Below, in pieces: positions 1 through 7,579 of a DNA stretch of 64,000 nucleotides. A program made the position numbers and the translations under genes. The stretch covers positions 434,001-498,000 of the forward strand of contig JAHWHZ010000001.1 in NCBI GenBank assembly GCA_019322895.1, given 5' to 3'. Within the stretch, counting starts at the first letter, position 1; every line of letters starts with the position of its first letter. Source of the DNA: Candidatus Woesearchaeota archaeon (lineage in GTDB: Archaea; Nanobdellota; Nanobdellia; Woesearchaeales; ARS49). Under the pieces are notes generated by a model that searched no databases, had not been told where the DNA came from, and saw nothing but the letters and a program-made list of their open reading frames with translations.

Positions 1-127
1 GAAAGGAGTTATAGAAAACATCGAAGGAACAAAGATGACTTTCACTTCAGCAAGAAACAAGTATGAATCTCTGAAAAAATATGCTTTTGTTATAGGTAAA
101 GAAAAAGAATCAATAAAACTAGGCTAA
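1..127 (+). CDS. rps4e: Ribosomal protein eS4 (S4e), C-terminal end only
   Basis: An open frame from base 2 to the TAA at 125-127 encodes 41 residues ending in VIGKEKESIKLG. The closing pattern (a short segment, then YAFVIGKEK and a hydrophobic end) fits the C-terminus of archaeal eS4, a small-subunit protein binding 16S rRNA. The position immediately before uL5 is where eS4 lies in the archaeal spc operon, which supports the call more than the short sequence does. One base separates its stop codon from the uL5 start, so the genes are co-transcribed. The start lies outside the window. Confidence 0.8.
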   Translation, partial: KGVIENIEGTKMTFTSARNKYESLKKYAFVIGKEKESIKLG

Positions 128-128
128 A

Positions 129-644
129 ATGAACCCGATGCAGCAGTTAAGGATAGAGAAAATAACCTTGAATATTGGTGCAGGCAAGGATCCGAACAAG
201 CTAGACAAGGGCCTGCTTTTAATCAAGGCTATAACTGGAATCGAGCCTATCAAGACAATCACCAGTAAAAGGATTCCTGGTTGGGGACTGCGGCCTGGGC
301 TGCCTATTGGCTGCAAGCTTACATTGAGAAAAGCAAAAGCAGCAGAGATGCTCAAGCGTCTTCTGGAAGCAAAAGATAAGAAGCTGAAAGATACGCAGTT
401 TGATGATCAGGGAAACATTTCATTTGGCATTCATGAATATATAGACATTCCGGGAGTTGCTTATGATCCTAAGATAGGTATAATGGGTCTGCAGGTGTGT
501 GTATCGCTTGAGAGACCTGGCTTCAGGATTAAGCGAAGGCGCCTGGAGCAAAAGAAGATTCCAAAGAAACACCAGATTCGCAAGGAAGAGGCTGTTAAGT
601 TCATGCAGGATAATTTTGGTGTTATTGTAGGTGATGCAGCATGA
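129..644 (+). CDS. rpl5: Large-subunit ribosomal protein uL5
   Basis: 171 residues, the usual archaeal length. uL5 binds 5S rRNA and helps form the central protuberance. Family landmarks include MRIEKITLNIGAG-like sequence near the N-terminus, TSKRIPGWGLRPGLPIGCK around residues 45-63, and a basic C-terminal RIKRRRLEQKKIPKKH segment. The ATG at 129 follows the eS4 stop by one base. Its own stop overlaps the uS14 start as ATGA, which indicates translational coupling along the spc operon. Nothing in it looks damaged. Confidence 0.97.
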   Translation: MNPMQQLRIEKITLNIGAGKDPNKLDKGLLLIKAITGIEPIKTITSKRIPGWGLRPGLPIGCKLTLRKAKAAEMLKRLLEAKDKKLKDTQFDDQGNISFGIHEYIDIPGVAYDPKIGIMGLQVCVSLERPGFRIKRRRLEQKKIPKKHQIRKEEAVKFMQDNFGVIVGDAA

Positions 645-871
645 CTATAAGCGATTGGAGAAAAGTCTTGAAGCAGCTGAAGACAAAACCTGCCAAGATG
701 AAGAAGTACATTAAGCACAACGCCCCAAAAGATCGCACTGTTGGCAGAAGAAAAATCAAGTGCAGTCAGTGCGGCCGTTACGGCGGGCACGTTAGCAAGT
801 ACGGGCTTGACCTTTGCAGGCACTGTTTTAGGGAGATCGCTCCAAAGATAGGTTTCAAAAAATACAGTTAA
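641..871 (+). CDS. rps14: Small-subunit ribosomal protein uS14, zinc-binding form
   Basis: Zinc-type uS14 of the small-subunit head. Two CxxC pairs (CSQC near residue 41 and CRHC near residue 59) form the zinc knuckle, followed by the typical FREIAPKIGFKKY end. The ATG at 641 overlaps the uL5 stop as ATGA and gives 76 residues. An internal ATG at 698 would give 57 residues, nearer the classical archaeal length. I chose 641 because the overlap matches the coupling seen throughout this operon and no ribosome binding site precedes 698. The extra 19 residues (MTISDWRKVLKQLKTKPAK) are basic and could be a lineage-specific extension. Identity is secure; the start is less so. Confidence 0.93.
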   Translation: MTISDWRKVLKQLKTKPAKMKKYIKHNAPKDRTVGRRKIKCSQCGRYGGHVSKYGLDLCRHCFREIAPKIGFKKYS

Positions 872-880
872 GGTGTAAAA

Positions 881-1270
881 ATGAACAATGATCCGTTAGC
901 AAATGCATTGTCAGCAATGCTTAATTACGAGACTGTTGGAAAGAAAGAGATAATCATTACTCCAACCTCGAAAGTGATTTTAGGAGTCTTGAAGATACTC
1001 AATGCAAACCAGTATGTTGGGGCTGTTGATAAAATCACAGATGAAAAAGGCGGAGTAATCAAGCTTCACCTGCTCGGCAATATAAACAAATGCGGAGTAA
1101 TCAAGCCAAGATTCAGCGTCGGCTGGAAAGAGTTTGAAAAATTCGAGAAAAGGTATCTTCCTGCAAAAGGAATGGGCATAATCATAATCTCTACTCCAAA
1201 AGGCCTTATGACATTGGATGAAGCGAGAGAGAAAAAGACAGGAGGAAAGCTCATAGCATACTGTTACTAA
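881..1270 (+). CDS. rps8: Small-subunit ribosomal protein uS8
   Basis: 129 residues, the typical archaeal size. uS8 binds the central domain of 16S rRNA and nucleates platform assembly. It starts MNNDPLANALSAMLNYE, a variant of the family's DPLAN/LS-I-N opening, and ends with the usual GGKLIAYCY (family G-G-x-L-x-x-x-Y/W). An AGGTG ribosome binding site lies at 871-875, six bases before the ATG. The uL6 gene follows after one base. Confidence 0.97.
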   Translation: MNNDPLANALSAMLNYETVGKKEIIITPTSKVILGVLKILNANQYVGAVDKITDEKGGVIKLHLLGNINKCGVIKPRFSVGWKEFEKFEKRYLPAKGMGIIIISTPKGLMTLDEAREKKTGGKLIAYCY

Positions 1271-1271
1271 A

Positions 1272-1814
1272 ATGAAGCAGAACTTTGAAGAGACAGTTGA
1301 AATCCCTGATGGAATTCAGGTAACTGGAGAAAAGGAAGTAACAGTTAAAGGCCCTAAAGGCGAGCTTAAAAGAAAGTTTGACTGGCCTGGAATAAAGATA
1401 AAAGTGGAAGCAAAAGCAATCAAGATAATTGCAAAAAAAGCAACTAAGCGAGAGAAAAAAATGGTTTTCACTTACAAAGCTCATCTGAAAAACATGATGC
1501 AGGGAGTGCAGGAGCCGTGGGTTTACAAGCTCAAGGTGTGCGCGAGCCATTTTCCCATGAATGTGAGCATGAGCGGCAATGAGTTTGTTGTCAAGAATTT
1601 TCTTGGCGAGAAGGTTCCAAGAAAACTTAAGATAAAAGAAGGCGCAACTGTCAAGGTAGACGGCAAGGATGTAACTGTTGAGTCAATTGACAAGGAGCTT
1701 GCAGGAAATACTGCTTCAGAGATTGAGTTGCTGACTGTCGTTCGCGGCCGCGACCTGAGAGTTTTTCAGGACGGTATTTACATTACTGAAAAGGCAGGTA
1801 AACAAATAAAATGA
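1272..1814 (+). CDS. rpl6: Large-subunit ribosomal protein uL6
   Basis: 180 residues made of the two tandem uL6 folds. It begins with the EIPDGIQVTGEKEVTVKGPKG opening typical of archaeal and eukaryal L9/uL6. uL6 binds the sarcin-ricin region near the factor-binding site. The C-terminal half includes RDLRVFQDGIYI, a family signature. It starts one base after uS8, and its stop overlaps the eL32 start by four bases. Confidence 0.97.
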   Translation: MKQNFEETVEIPDGIQVTGEKEVTVKGPKGELKRKFDWPGIKIKVEAKAIKIIAKKATKREKKMVFTYKAHLKNMMQGVQEPWVYKLKVCASHFPMNVSMSGNEFVVKNFLGEKVPRKLKIKEGATVKVDGKDVTVESIDKELAGNTASEIELLTVVRGRDLRVFQDGIYITEKAGKQIK

Positions 1815-2386
1815 AAGAAAAGCTTGAGCTGCGGAAAAAGATAAAGAGCAAGAAGCCAAATTTCATTAGAGAGGACCATCATAAGAAGAAAGCTGTAAGC
1901 AAGGCCTGGCGAAAACCGCGCGGAAGGCACAGCAAGATGCGGCACGGCTTCCAGGGCCACAGAAGCACTTTAGAAGTTGGCTATGGCAGTCCTGCGGATG
2001 TTAAATATTTGCACAAGTCCGGCTTGATGCCTGTGCTTGTCTGCAATCTTGCAGAATTGTCTGCTGTTGACAAGAAAACACAGGCAGCAATTATATCAGC
2101 CAATGTAGGCACTAAAAAAAGAGTCGTGCTTGTGAAAAAGGCAAAAGAGCTTGCTGTTAAAGTCATAAATGTAAAGGATCTTGATGCTTATTTGAATAAA
2201 ATAGATGAAAAGATAAAGGAGAAAAAGGCAAAGAAAGACGCTGCTGCAAAGACAAAAGAGGCAAAGAAGAAAGAAAAAGAGAAAAAAGCAGAAGAGAAAA
2301 AGAAAAAGGCAGCTGAATCTCCTGAAGATGCAAAGAAAAAGCAGACAAAAGAGCTTGAAAAAGTATTGACTAAGAGGGAAAAATGA
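1811..2386 (+). CDS. rpl32e: Large-subunit ribosomal protein eL32 with a long lysine/alanine/glutamate tail
   Basis: Residues 1-125 are the eL32 core; KKPNFIRED, SKAWRKPRGRHSKMR and the following GYGSP are family landmarks. eL32 is a surface protein of the large subunit found in archaea and eukaryotes only. Residues from about 128 to 191 form a low-complexity Lys/Ala/Glu tail (repeated KKE, KKK and KA units) that is absent from most archaeal relatives and is probably helical and exposed. The ATG overlaps the uL6 stop by four bases, and its stop overlaps eL19 in the same way. See also the tails of eL14, TFE and TBP in this window. Confidence 0.95.
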   Translation: MKEKLELRKKIKSKKPNFIREDHHKKKAVSKAWRKPRGRHSKMRHGFQGHRSTLEVGYGSPADVKYLHKSGLMPVLVCNLAELSAVDKKTQAAIISANVGTKKRVVLVKKAKELAVKVINVKDLDAYLNKIDEKIKEKKAKKDAAAKTKEAKKKEKEKKAEEKKKKAAESPEDAKKKQTKELEKVLTKREK

Positions 2387-2829
2387 AGCTTCAGAAAAGA
2401 CTAGCATCAGAAATATTGAAGTGCTCTCCAAAGAGGGTGCAGTTTAAGCCAGACAAGACTGCTGATGTGAAAGAGGCAATCACCAAGGCTGATGTGCGGG
2501 TGTTGATCAAGCAGGGAATAATAAAGGAAAAGCCTGTTAAAGGAATTGCCAGGACAAGGGCCAGGAAAATCAAGCTTCAGAAAAGAAAAGGCAGGCAAAG
2601 AGGAAGCGGTTCAAGAAAAGGAAAATTTACTGCACGTGCAAAGCCGAAAATGGTGTGGATGCGCACTGTGCGGGCCCAAAGAAAGTTCCTGAAAGAGCTG
2701 AAAGACAAGGGTTTGCTTGCTCCTGGAAGCTTTTGGGAGTTGTACAAGAAATCCAAAGGCGGTTTTTTTAGAAGTGTTCGTCACATTAAATTATTCATAA
2801 AAGAAAAAGGAATGGTTAAGAAAAAATGA
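2383..2829 (+). CDS. rpl19e: Large-subunit ribosomal protein eL19
   Basis: 148 residues, as expected for archaeal eL19. It begins MKLQKRLASEILKCSPKRV, with the family's L-QKRLA-x-L pattern, and continues with the arginine/lysine-rich helix around RKGRQRGSGSRKG. eL19 forms an intersubunit bridge. ATGA overlaps on both sides link it to eL32 and uL18. Confidence 0.97.
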   Translation: MKLQKRLASEILKCSPKRVQFKPDKTADVKEAITKADVRVLIKQGIIKEKPVKGIARTRARKIKLQKRKGRQRGSGSRKGKFTARAKPKMVWMRTVRAQRKFLKELKDKGLLAPGSFWELYKKSKGGFFRSVRHIKLFIKEKGMVKKK

Positions 2830-3404
2830 GCAGGTTTACAGTAGCAAAAAGAAGGAAAAGAGAAGGAAAAACAGATTACAAGATGAGGATAAAGCTCTTG
2901 AAATCAAATAAGCCTAGATTAGTTATTCGCAAGACAGTAAAAAACATTATACTTCAGATAATTGAATATGCGCCTGCAGGCGACAAGATCATTTTGTCAG
3001 CTAACTCGCGCGAGCTTGTGAAGCTCGGCTGGAAATCAAACACCAATAATCTGCCTGCAAGCTATCTTTGCGGCTATCTGCTTGGAAAAAAAGCTGTTGC
3101 AAAGAATATTAAGGAGTGCATTCTCGATCTTGGAATGCAGAGCAGTGTCAAAAAAGGCTCGCTCTTTGTTGCTTTGAAGGGTGCAATCGATGCGGGCTTG
3201 AATGTTTCACATTCAGAAAATGTTTTTCCAGATGAAAAAAGAGTAAAAGGAGAGCATATTGCAGAATATGCCAAAAAATTAAAGGAAAAAAAGGAGCATT
3301 TTGATAAGCAGTTTTCAAAATGTCTTAAGCAGGGATTTGACCCTGAAAAAATCGCGTCCCACTTTGATGAAATTAAAGCTAAGATTGGTGCTAAAAATGA
3401 CTGA
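2826..3404 (+). CDS. rpl18: Large-subunit ribosomal protein uL18
   Basis: 192 residues, the longer archaeal/eukaryal form of uL18, which binds 5S rRNA with uL5. The N-terminus reads KRRKREGKTDYKMRIKLLKS, a diagnostic archaeal opening, followed by KPRLVIRKTVKNI. The C-terminal acidic/basic extension has FDPEKIASHFDEIK. It overlaps eL19 by four bases and uS5 by eight. Confidence 0.97.
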   Translation: MSRFTVAKRRKREGKTDYKMRIKLLKSNKPRLVIRKTVKNIILQIIEYAPAGDKIILSANSRELVKLGWKSNTNNLPASYLCGYLLGKKAVAKNIKECILDLGMQSSVKKGSLFVALKGAIDAGLNVSHSENVFPDEKRVKGEHIAEYAKKLKEKKEHFDKQFSKCLKQGFDPEKIASHFDEIKAKIGAKND

Positions 3405-4239
3405 AGAAATCAAAGAAGAACCTGTAATCGAACCAGAAGAAGAAGAAAAGATTGAGGTAGAGAAAGAAACAATCGAAGTTCCTAAAGAAGAAGCAGTTGT
3501 TGAAGAGCCTGCAGTTTCTAAAGAACTTGAAGGATGGAAGCCTAAGACTTCTATTGGCAAGAAAGTTAAGTCTGGTGAGATAAAAGATATAGATGAAATA
3601 CTTAACGAAGGCCTTAAGATTATGGAGCCTCAAATAACAGACATGCTGCTGCCTGGACTGCAGAAAGATCTTTTATTGATTGGCCAGTCTAAAGGTAAAT
3701 TTGGCGGAGGATCTAGAAGGATTTTCAAACAGACACAGAAAAAGACTCCTGAAGGAAATAATCCTAGTTTTGCTTGTTTTGCTGTTGTCGGCAATGAAGA
3801 CGGTTATGTCGGCGGAGGAGCTGGCAAGTCAAAAGACACTGTTCCTGCGCGCGAAAAGGCTGTCAGGAATGCAAAGCTGAATGTTTTCAAGATTCGCAGG
3901 GGATGCGGCAGCTGGGAGTGCGGCTGCAAGACTCCACACTCAATTCCATTTGAGGTTGAAGGAAAGTGCGGTTCTGTTGTCGTGAAGCTTATGCCTGCAC
4001 CAAAAGGCAAGGGTCTTTGCATTGAGCCAGAATGCGCTAAGATCTTGAAGCTTGCGGGAATAAAAGATGTTTGGAGCAAGACATTCGGCCAGACAAAAGT
4101 CAAGACAAATCTTGTCAAGGCATGTATGAAAGCCTTGCATGAGTTGATGAAGGTTAAGGTTCATTCAAGCAGGTATGCTGCGTTAGGTATTGCAGAAGGA
4201 AAAGCAACTGAAAAGAAGATAGAGGGTGAAAATGAGTAA
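3397..4239 (+). CDS. rps5: Small-subunit ribosomal protein uS5 with an acidic N-terminal extension
   Basis: 280 residues from the ATG at 3397, which overlaps the uL18 stop. A longer reading from 3301 exists but lies inside uL18. uS5 shapes the mRNA entry channel and affects decoding fidelity. The core begins near residue 45 (WKPKTSIGKKVKSG) and contains GSRRIFKQTQKKTPEGN and RRGCGSWECGC, the archaeal RNA-binding and cysteine-containing loops. The first ~45 residues are unusually acidic (many EEP and EEEE units), in contrast to the basic tails elsewhere in this operon. It overlaps uL30 by eight bases. Confidence 0.96.
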   Translation: MTEEIKEEPVIEPEEEEKIEVEKETIEVPKEEAVVEEPAVSKELEGWKPKTSIGKKVKSGEIKDIDEILNEGLKIMEPQITDMLLPGLQKDLLLIGQSKGKFGGGSRRIFKQTQKKTPEGNNPSFACFAVVGNEDGYVGGGAGKSKDTVPAREKAVRNAKLNVFKIRRGCGSWECGCKTPHSIPFEVEGKCGSVVVKLMPAPKGKGLCIEPECAKILKLAGIKDVWSKTFGQTKVKTNLVKACMKALHELMKVKVHSSRYAALGIAEGKATEKKIEGENE

Positions 4240-4579
4240 GATTGCAATAATCAGGATAAAAGGGCCTGTTCAAGTACCTGCACATGTAGAAGACACCATG
4301 AAAATGCTTAATTTGAACAAAAAGCATGCTTGCGTAATAATTGATGATAATCCTTCCCTCAGGGGTATGATCAAGAAAGTTGAGCATCTTATCACATGGG
4401 GAGAAATTACTGACGAGACTGCAAAGTTGCTTGAAAAAAGAAAAAAAGGCAAATGTTTTGCATTGCATCCCCCAAAAGGCGGTTTTGAGCGAAAAGGTAT
4501 AAAGATGCCGTTTAAACTGGGCGGAGCATATGGCTACCGCGCTGAAAAAATCAATGATTTGATCAAGAGGATGCTATAA
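4232..4579 (+). CDS. rpl30: Large-subunit ribosomal protein uL30
   Basis: 115 residues from the ATG at 4232. A GTG two codons earlier (4226) is in frame but belongs to the GAGGGTG ribosome binding site, so the ATG is preferred. The sequence starts MSKIAIIRIKGPVQVP and has the archaeal L30 C-terminal extension ending in FKLGGAYGYRAEKINDLIKRML. uL30 lies near the large-subunit 23S domain II/V interface. Its stop overlaps the uL15 start by one base (TAATG). Confidence 0.95.
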   Translation: MSKIAIIRIKGPVQVPAHVEDTMKMLNLNKKHACVIIDDNPSLRGMIKKVEHLITWGEITDETAKLLEKRKKGKCFALHPPKGGFERKGIKMPFKLGGAYGYRAEKINDLIKRML

Positions 4580-5058
4580 TGACTGTCAAAAGAAGAAAGA
4601 AGAGTGTAAGAAACAAAGGTTCGCGTACTTGCGGCTGGGGCCTCACCCATAGGGGAGCAGGCAATCGCGGCGGCAGGGGCAGGGCTGGAACTGGAAAAAA
4701 GGCAAAATGTAAAATGCCTACTAAAGGAACATGGACAATTCAATTTTTTGGCAAAAAAGGGTTCAAGTCAAAAGGTTTGCGATTCGAGACCCAGACTGTT
4801 ATCAACCTGAGACAATTAGAGGAATCTCTTGATAATTTTGTGAAAAACAAGTCTGCGATAGTTGAAAAAGATGTTTATTCTGTTAATCTTACTGACTTAG
4901 GTATTGATAAATTGCTTTCAGCCGGAAAAGTGACCAAGAAACTAAAGCTGACTGTCAAGTCTGCTTCAAAGCAAGCTGTTAAGAAAGTTAAGGCTGCTGG
5001 TGGCGAAGTTATTCTTCCTGCTGTTAAAGAAAAAACAGAAGAAAAAGGTACTGAATAA
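4579..5058 (+). CDS. rpl15: Large-subunit ribosomal protein uL15
   Basis: 159 residues. The glycine/arginine-rich N-terminus (GSRTCGWGLTHRGAGNRGGR around residues 13-32) is the archaeal uL15 hallmark and packs into 23S rRNA. The globular C-terminal half ends in a short Glu/Lys tail. Its stop overlaps the secY start by one base (TAATG), so translocon synthesis is coupled to ribosomal protein synthesis as in other archaea. Confidence 0.96.
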   Translation: MTVKRRKKSVRNKGSRTCGWGLTHRGAGNRGGRGRAGTGKKAKCKMPTKGTWTIQFFGKKGFKSKGLRFETQTVINLRQLEESLDNFVKNKSAIVEKDVYSVNLTDLGIDKLLSAGKVTKKLKLTVKSASKQAVKKVKAAGGEVILPAVKEKTEEKGTE

Positions 5059-6452
5059 TGGGTTTTTTCAAGAATCTGTTGTATAATCTTCCTGAAGTAA
5101 AAGGTCCGACACAAAAAAGGCTTTCTTTTAAAGAGAAGCTCAAGTGGACCTTAATTATACTTGTATTATTCTTTATTTTAGGCATGGTTCCTTTGTTCGG
5201 CCTTGGACAGAACGCATTGCAAAGGTTTGAGCTTCTTTCTGTAATTTTAGGAGCTAGTTTTGGTTCAATCATATCTTTAGGTATTGGTCCTATTGTTACT
5301 GCATCTATTGTGCTGCAGTTGCTGAACGGCTCTGGTATCCTGAAGTTCGACCTTACATCTCATGAAGGAAGAAAGAATTTCCAGGGTGTTCAAAAAATAG
5401 CTTCTCTTTTCTTTATATTTTTTGAAGCATGTATTTATGTTTTCATGAGCGGTCTTGCTCCGCCTGCAGAGCTTGCAGGAACCTCTCTTTATTTTCAGTT
5501 AGAGCTGCTATTAGTATTTCAGCTGTTTTTGGGCGGAATACTGATAATGTTCATGGACGAGGTTGTCCAGAAGTGGGGCTTTGGCTCTGGAATCAGCTTG
5601 TTTATTGCAGCGGGTGTATCCCAAAGCGTTTTTATTCGCGCGTTGAGTCCTTTGCCTTCTCCAACGAATCCTGCTATTGCTACTGGCGCAATTCCTGCTC
5701 TAGTTCAGAGCCTGTCTGCAGGAGACCCGCAGACTGCTTTGCTGATGTTTGCAGGTGTTGTCTCAACAGTTGTTGTTTTTGTAATGGCTGTTTATTCTCA
5801 GGCAATGAAGGTTGAGATTCCCTTGAGCTTTGGAAGGATTAGGGGGCACGGCATCAGGTGGCCTTTGAGTTTTATTTACACTTCAAACATTCCTGTTATC
5901 TTAGTTGCAGCCTTGCTTGCAAATATCCAACTGTGGGCCAGATTGCTCCAGAACTGGGGTCTTCCTATCTTTGGAACATTTGTTGGGAATAATCCTGCAA
6001 CAGGGCTTGTTGCGTGGGTTGCCTCCCCTGATGTAGTCGGCAAGGCAATCAGGGGCAGTCTGAGTTTCTCAGATATTGGTCATGCTGGAATCTATTGTTT
6101 GATTATGCTTATTGGCTGTGTTATATTTTCATGGTTCTGGGTGCAGACATCTGGAATGGATGCAAAGTCACAGGCAAAACAGATAATGTCTTCTGGCCTG
6201 CAGATTCCCGGCTTTAGGAAAGACGAGCGCGTATTAGAAAGATTATTGCAGAGATATATCGGCCCTTTGACAATCATGGGTGCTATTGCAGTCGGCATAC
6301 TTGCTGCAGCTGCTGACATCTCAGGAGCCCTTACATCTGGTACTGGTCTGTTGCTTACTGTTATGATAATCTATAAGTTATATGAAGAGATTGCCAAGCA
6401 GCATATGATGGATATGAATCCAATGCTAAGAAAGTTTATGGGTGGTTCATGA
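5058..6452 (+). CDS. secY: SecY/Sec61-alpha, protein-conducting channel subunit
   Basis: 464 residues with ten predicted membrane helices. It forms the pore of the SecYE-beta translocon that exports and inserts proteins across the cytoplasmic membrane. Landmarks are the N-terminal LPEVKGPTQKRLSFKEK amphipathic segment, the plug region after helix 1, QKWGFGSGISLFIAAGV, and the cytosolic loop with the K-V-E-I-P-L-S-F-G-R-I-RG-H-G ribosome-docking sequence near residue 252. The protein ends NPMLRKFMGGS. That end is encoded a second time, in a different reading frame, 119 bp downstream. Adenylate kinase, often next in the operon, is missing. Confidence 0.97.
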   Translation: MGFFKNLLYNLPEVKGPTQKRLSFKEKLKWTLIILVLFFILGMVPLFGLGQNALQRFELLSVILGASFGSIISLGIGPIVTASIVLQLLNGSGILKFDLTSHEGRKNFQGVQKIASLFFIFFEACIYVFMSGLAPPAELAGTSLYFQLELLLVFQLFLGGILIMFMDEVVQKWGFGSGISLFIAAGVSQSVFIRALSPLPSPTNPAIATGAIPALVQSLSAGDPQTALLMFAGVVSTVVVFVMAVYSQAMKVEIPLSFGRIRGHGIRWPLSFIYTSNIPVILVAALLANIQLWARLLQNWGLPIFGTFVGNNPATGLVAWVASPDVVGKAIRGSLSFSDIGHAGIYCLIMLIGCVIFSWFWVQTSGMDAKSQAKQIMSSGLQIPGFRKDERVLERLLQRYIGPLTIMGAIAVGILAAAADISGALTSGTGLLLTVMIIYKLYEEIAKQHMMDMNPMLRKFMGGS

Positions 6453-6570
6453 TGACAGATTCATTTATGGGGCCTTGCGTCCTATCACATAGTACAGTTT
6501 TGATCAAACTTTTTTTAAAAGTTTGTGATGCAGATGAGCCAATGCTTAGAAAATTCATGGGTGGTAGCTG
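6453..6570 (+). other. Insert with a second copy of the secY 3' end and a hairpin
   Basis: This 118-bp stretch separates secY from the next gene. Bases 6539-6573 match the end of secY at 6420-6454 at 29 of 35 positions. Both copies can encode PMLRKFMGGS then stop, with serine written TCA in one and AGC in the other. The second copy is in another frame than secY and its TGA overlaps the next ATG (TGATG). Between the copies is an 8-bp hairpin (arms 6506-6513 and 6517-6524, TTT loop) next to a TTTGATCAAA palindrome. The layout looks like an insertion or recombination that replaced the secY end and pushed the old one downstream. Confidence 0.75.
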
Positions 6571-7341
6571 ATGGGTTTCTTTAGTTTTCTGGATCCTGTA
6601 TTGAATATCATTTTCGGGCCTTTGCTTAAGCTTCCTCCTTTTTGGGCAATCATGATTATTTCATTCTTGATTTCATTGATTATTGTCTTGATTTACAAGT
6701 TCGCAACTAACCAGAATTTGATGAAACAATTGAAAGATGAAATCAAGACCTTGCAGAAGCAGGCAAAAGAATTGAAAGAAGAGCCTGAGAAAGCAATGGC
6801 TGTCCAGAAAAAGGCAATGCAGACTAACATGAAGTACATGATGCAGTCTATGAAAGCTACTTTGATTACTTTTATTCCAATAATTATTATTTTTGGTTGG
6901 CTGCAAGCGCATTTTGCTTTTGTGGCAATAATGCCTGACCAGGGTTTTTCCATGGCAGTTGATTTTAAGGACGGGGCACAAGGCAATATTTCTATTTCAG
7001 TTCCAGAAGGTATTGAATTACTGGGAGATTCTTCAAAAGTTGTTGAAAATGGCCAGGTTGTCTTCAAGATGAAAGGCAAGGCAGGGGTGTATGATTCGCC
7101 GCCTGTTGAATTTGATTTTAACAATATTAAATACAGCAAGGAAGTAATAATTACTTCTGGCAAGGATTATGTTGAGCCTGTAAAGCCAATCAAGAGCGAG
7201 AGCATCAAGTCAATCACAACAAGCAATGAAAAGCAGACTGTGATTAACTTATTTGGTTGGAAAATCGGTTGGCTTGGCGGTTATATTATATTCGCATTGG
7301 TTTTCAGCATGCTTTTAAGAAAATTAATGAAAGTTTATTGA
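6571..7341 (+). CDS. EMC3/TMCO1-family membrane insertase (DUF106, archaeal YidC-like)
   Basis: 256 residues. A membrane helix near 25-46 (FWAIMIISFLISLIIVLIYK) is followed by a charged coiled-coil (about 50-80, KQLKDEIKTLQKQAKELKEE), then MKYMMQSMKATLITFIPIIIIFGWLQ, a loop or exported beta-rich domain (about 120-230) and a last helix near 235-250. This is the Oxa1-superfamily layout of archaeal DUF106 proteins, which help insert membrane proteins with or beside SecY. The adjacency to secY is conserved in many archaea. The exported domain is longer than in minimal members. The ATG overlaps the displaced secY-like stop codon. Confidence 0.85.
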   Translation: MGFFSFLDPVLNIIFGPLLKLPPFWAIMIISFLISLIIVLIYKFATNQNLMKQLKDEIKTLQKQAKELKEEPEKAMAVQKKAMQTNMKYMMQSMKATLITFIPIIIIFGWLQAHFAFVAIMPDQGFSMAVDFKDGAQGNISISVPEGIELLGDSSKVVENGQVVFKMKGKAGVYDSPPVEFDFNNIKYSKEVIITSGKDYVEPVKPIKSESIKSITTSNEKQTVINLFGWKIGWLGGYIIFALVFSMLLRKLMKVY

Positions 7342-7373
7342 AATCCACAATATTTTTCCATATAGAAAAATAA

Positions 7374-7397
7374 GTTTCCACCGGAAATAAAGGGGTG
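7374..7397 (+). promoter_or_regulatory. ORB-like (origin recognition box) site upstream of tbp
   Basis: The sequence reads TTTCCACCGGAA then ATAAAGGGGTG, matching the archaeal ORB layout: a short dyad TTCCA-N-GGAA followed by an A-rich spacer and a GGGGT G-string. This is the binding pattern of Orc1/Cdc6. It is followed at 7404-7416 by a CGGAA-TTA-TTCCG inverted repeat. It lies between the EMC3-like gene and tbp, about 13.5 kb from the probable origin beside cdc6. It could be an outlying Orc1 site or a regulatory site; only the sequence match supports it. Confidence 0.55.
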
Positions 7398-7501
7398 TTG
7401 TGCCGGAATTATTCCGATTCACAGGCCACAAGGCTTATAAATTCATAATTCTCAGGAGTTCCATAGGAAATAAAGCAGGCACTGGAGCTAGAACCTCCAT
7501 T

Positions 7502-7562
7502 TTTAAATACAAAAGTATTTAAATATTACCCCATTTATAACCATTTAAATATCATTTAAATA
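7502..7562 (+). promoter_or_regulatory. Array of TATA boxes in front of tbp
   Basis: Five TATA-like elements sit in 61 bp: TTTAAATAC (7502-7510) and its exact inverse GTATTTAAA (7515-7523) separated by AAAA, then CATTTATAA (7532-7540), CATTTAAAT (7542-7550) and CATTTAAATA (7553-7562). The last is too close to the ATG at 7580 to be the only promoter if the GGGGTGG ribosome binding site (7569-7575) is used. Because the product is TBP, extra TATA boxes could let TBP occupy its own promoter and limit its synthesis; that is inference. Confidence 0.6.
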
Positions 7563-7579
7563 CACTTGGGGTGGATTTT

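Noticed and set aside
3301..3396. Longer N-terminus for uS5 starting at 3301
   Set aside because: It lies in the uL18 coding region and the family start with ATG at 3397 matches the operon overlap pattern.
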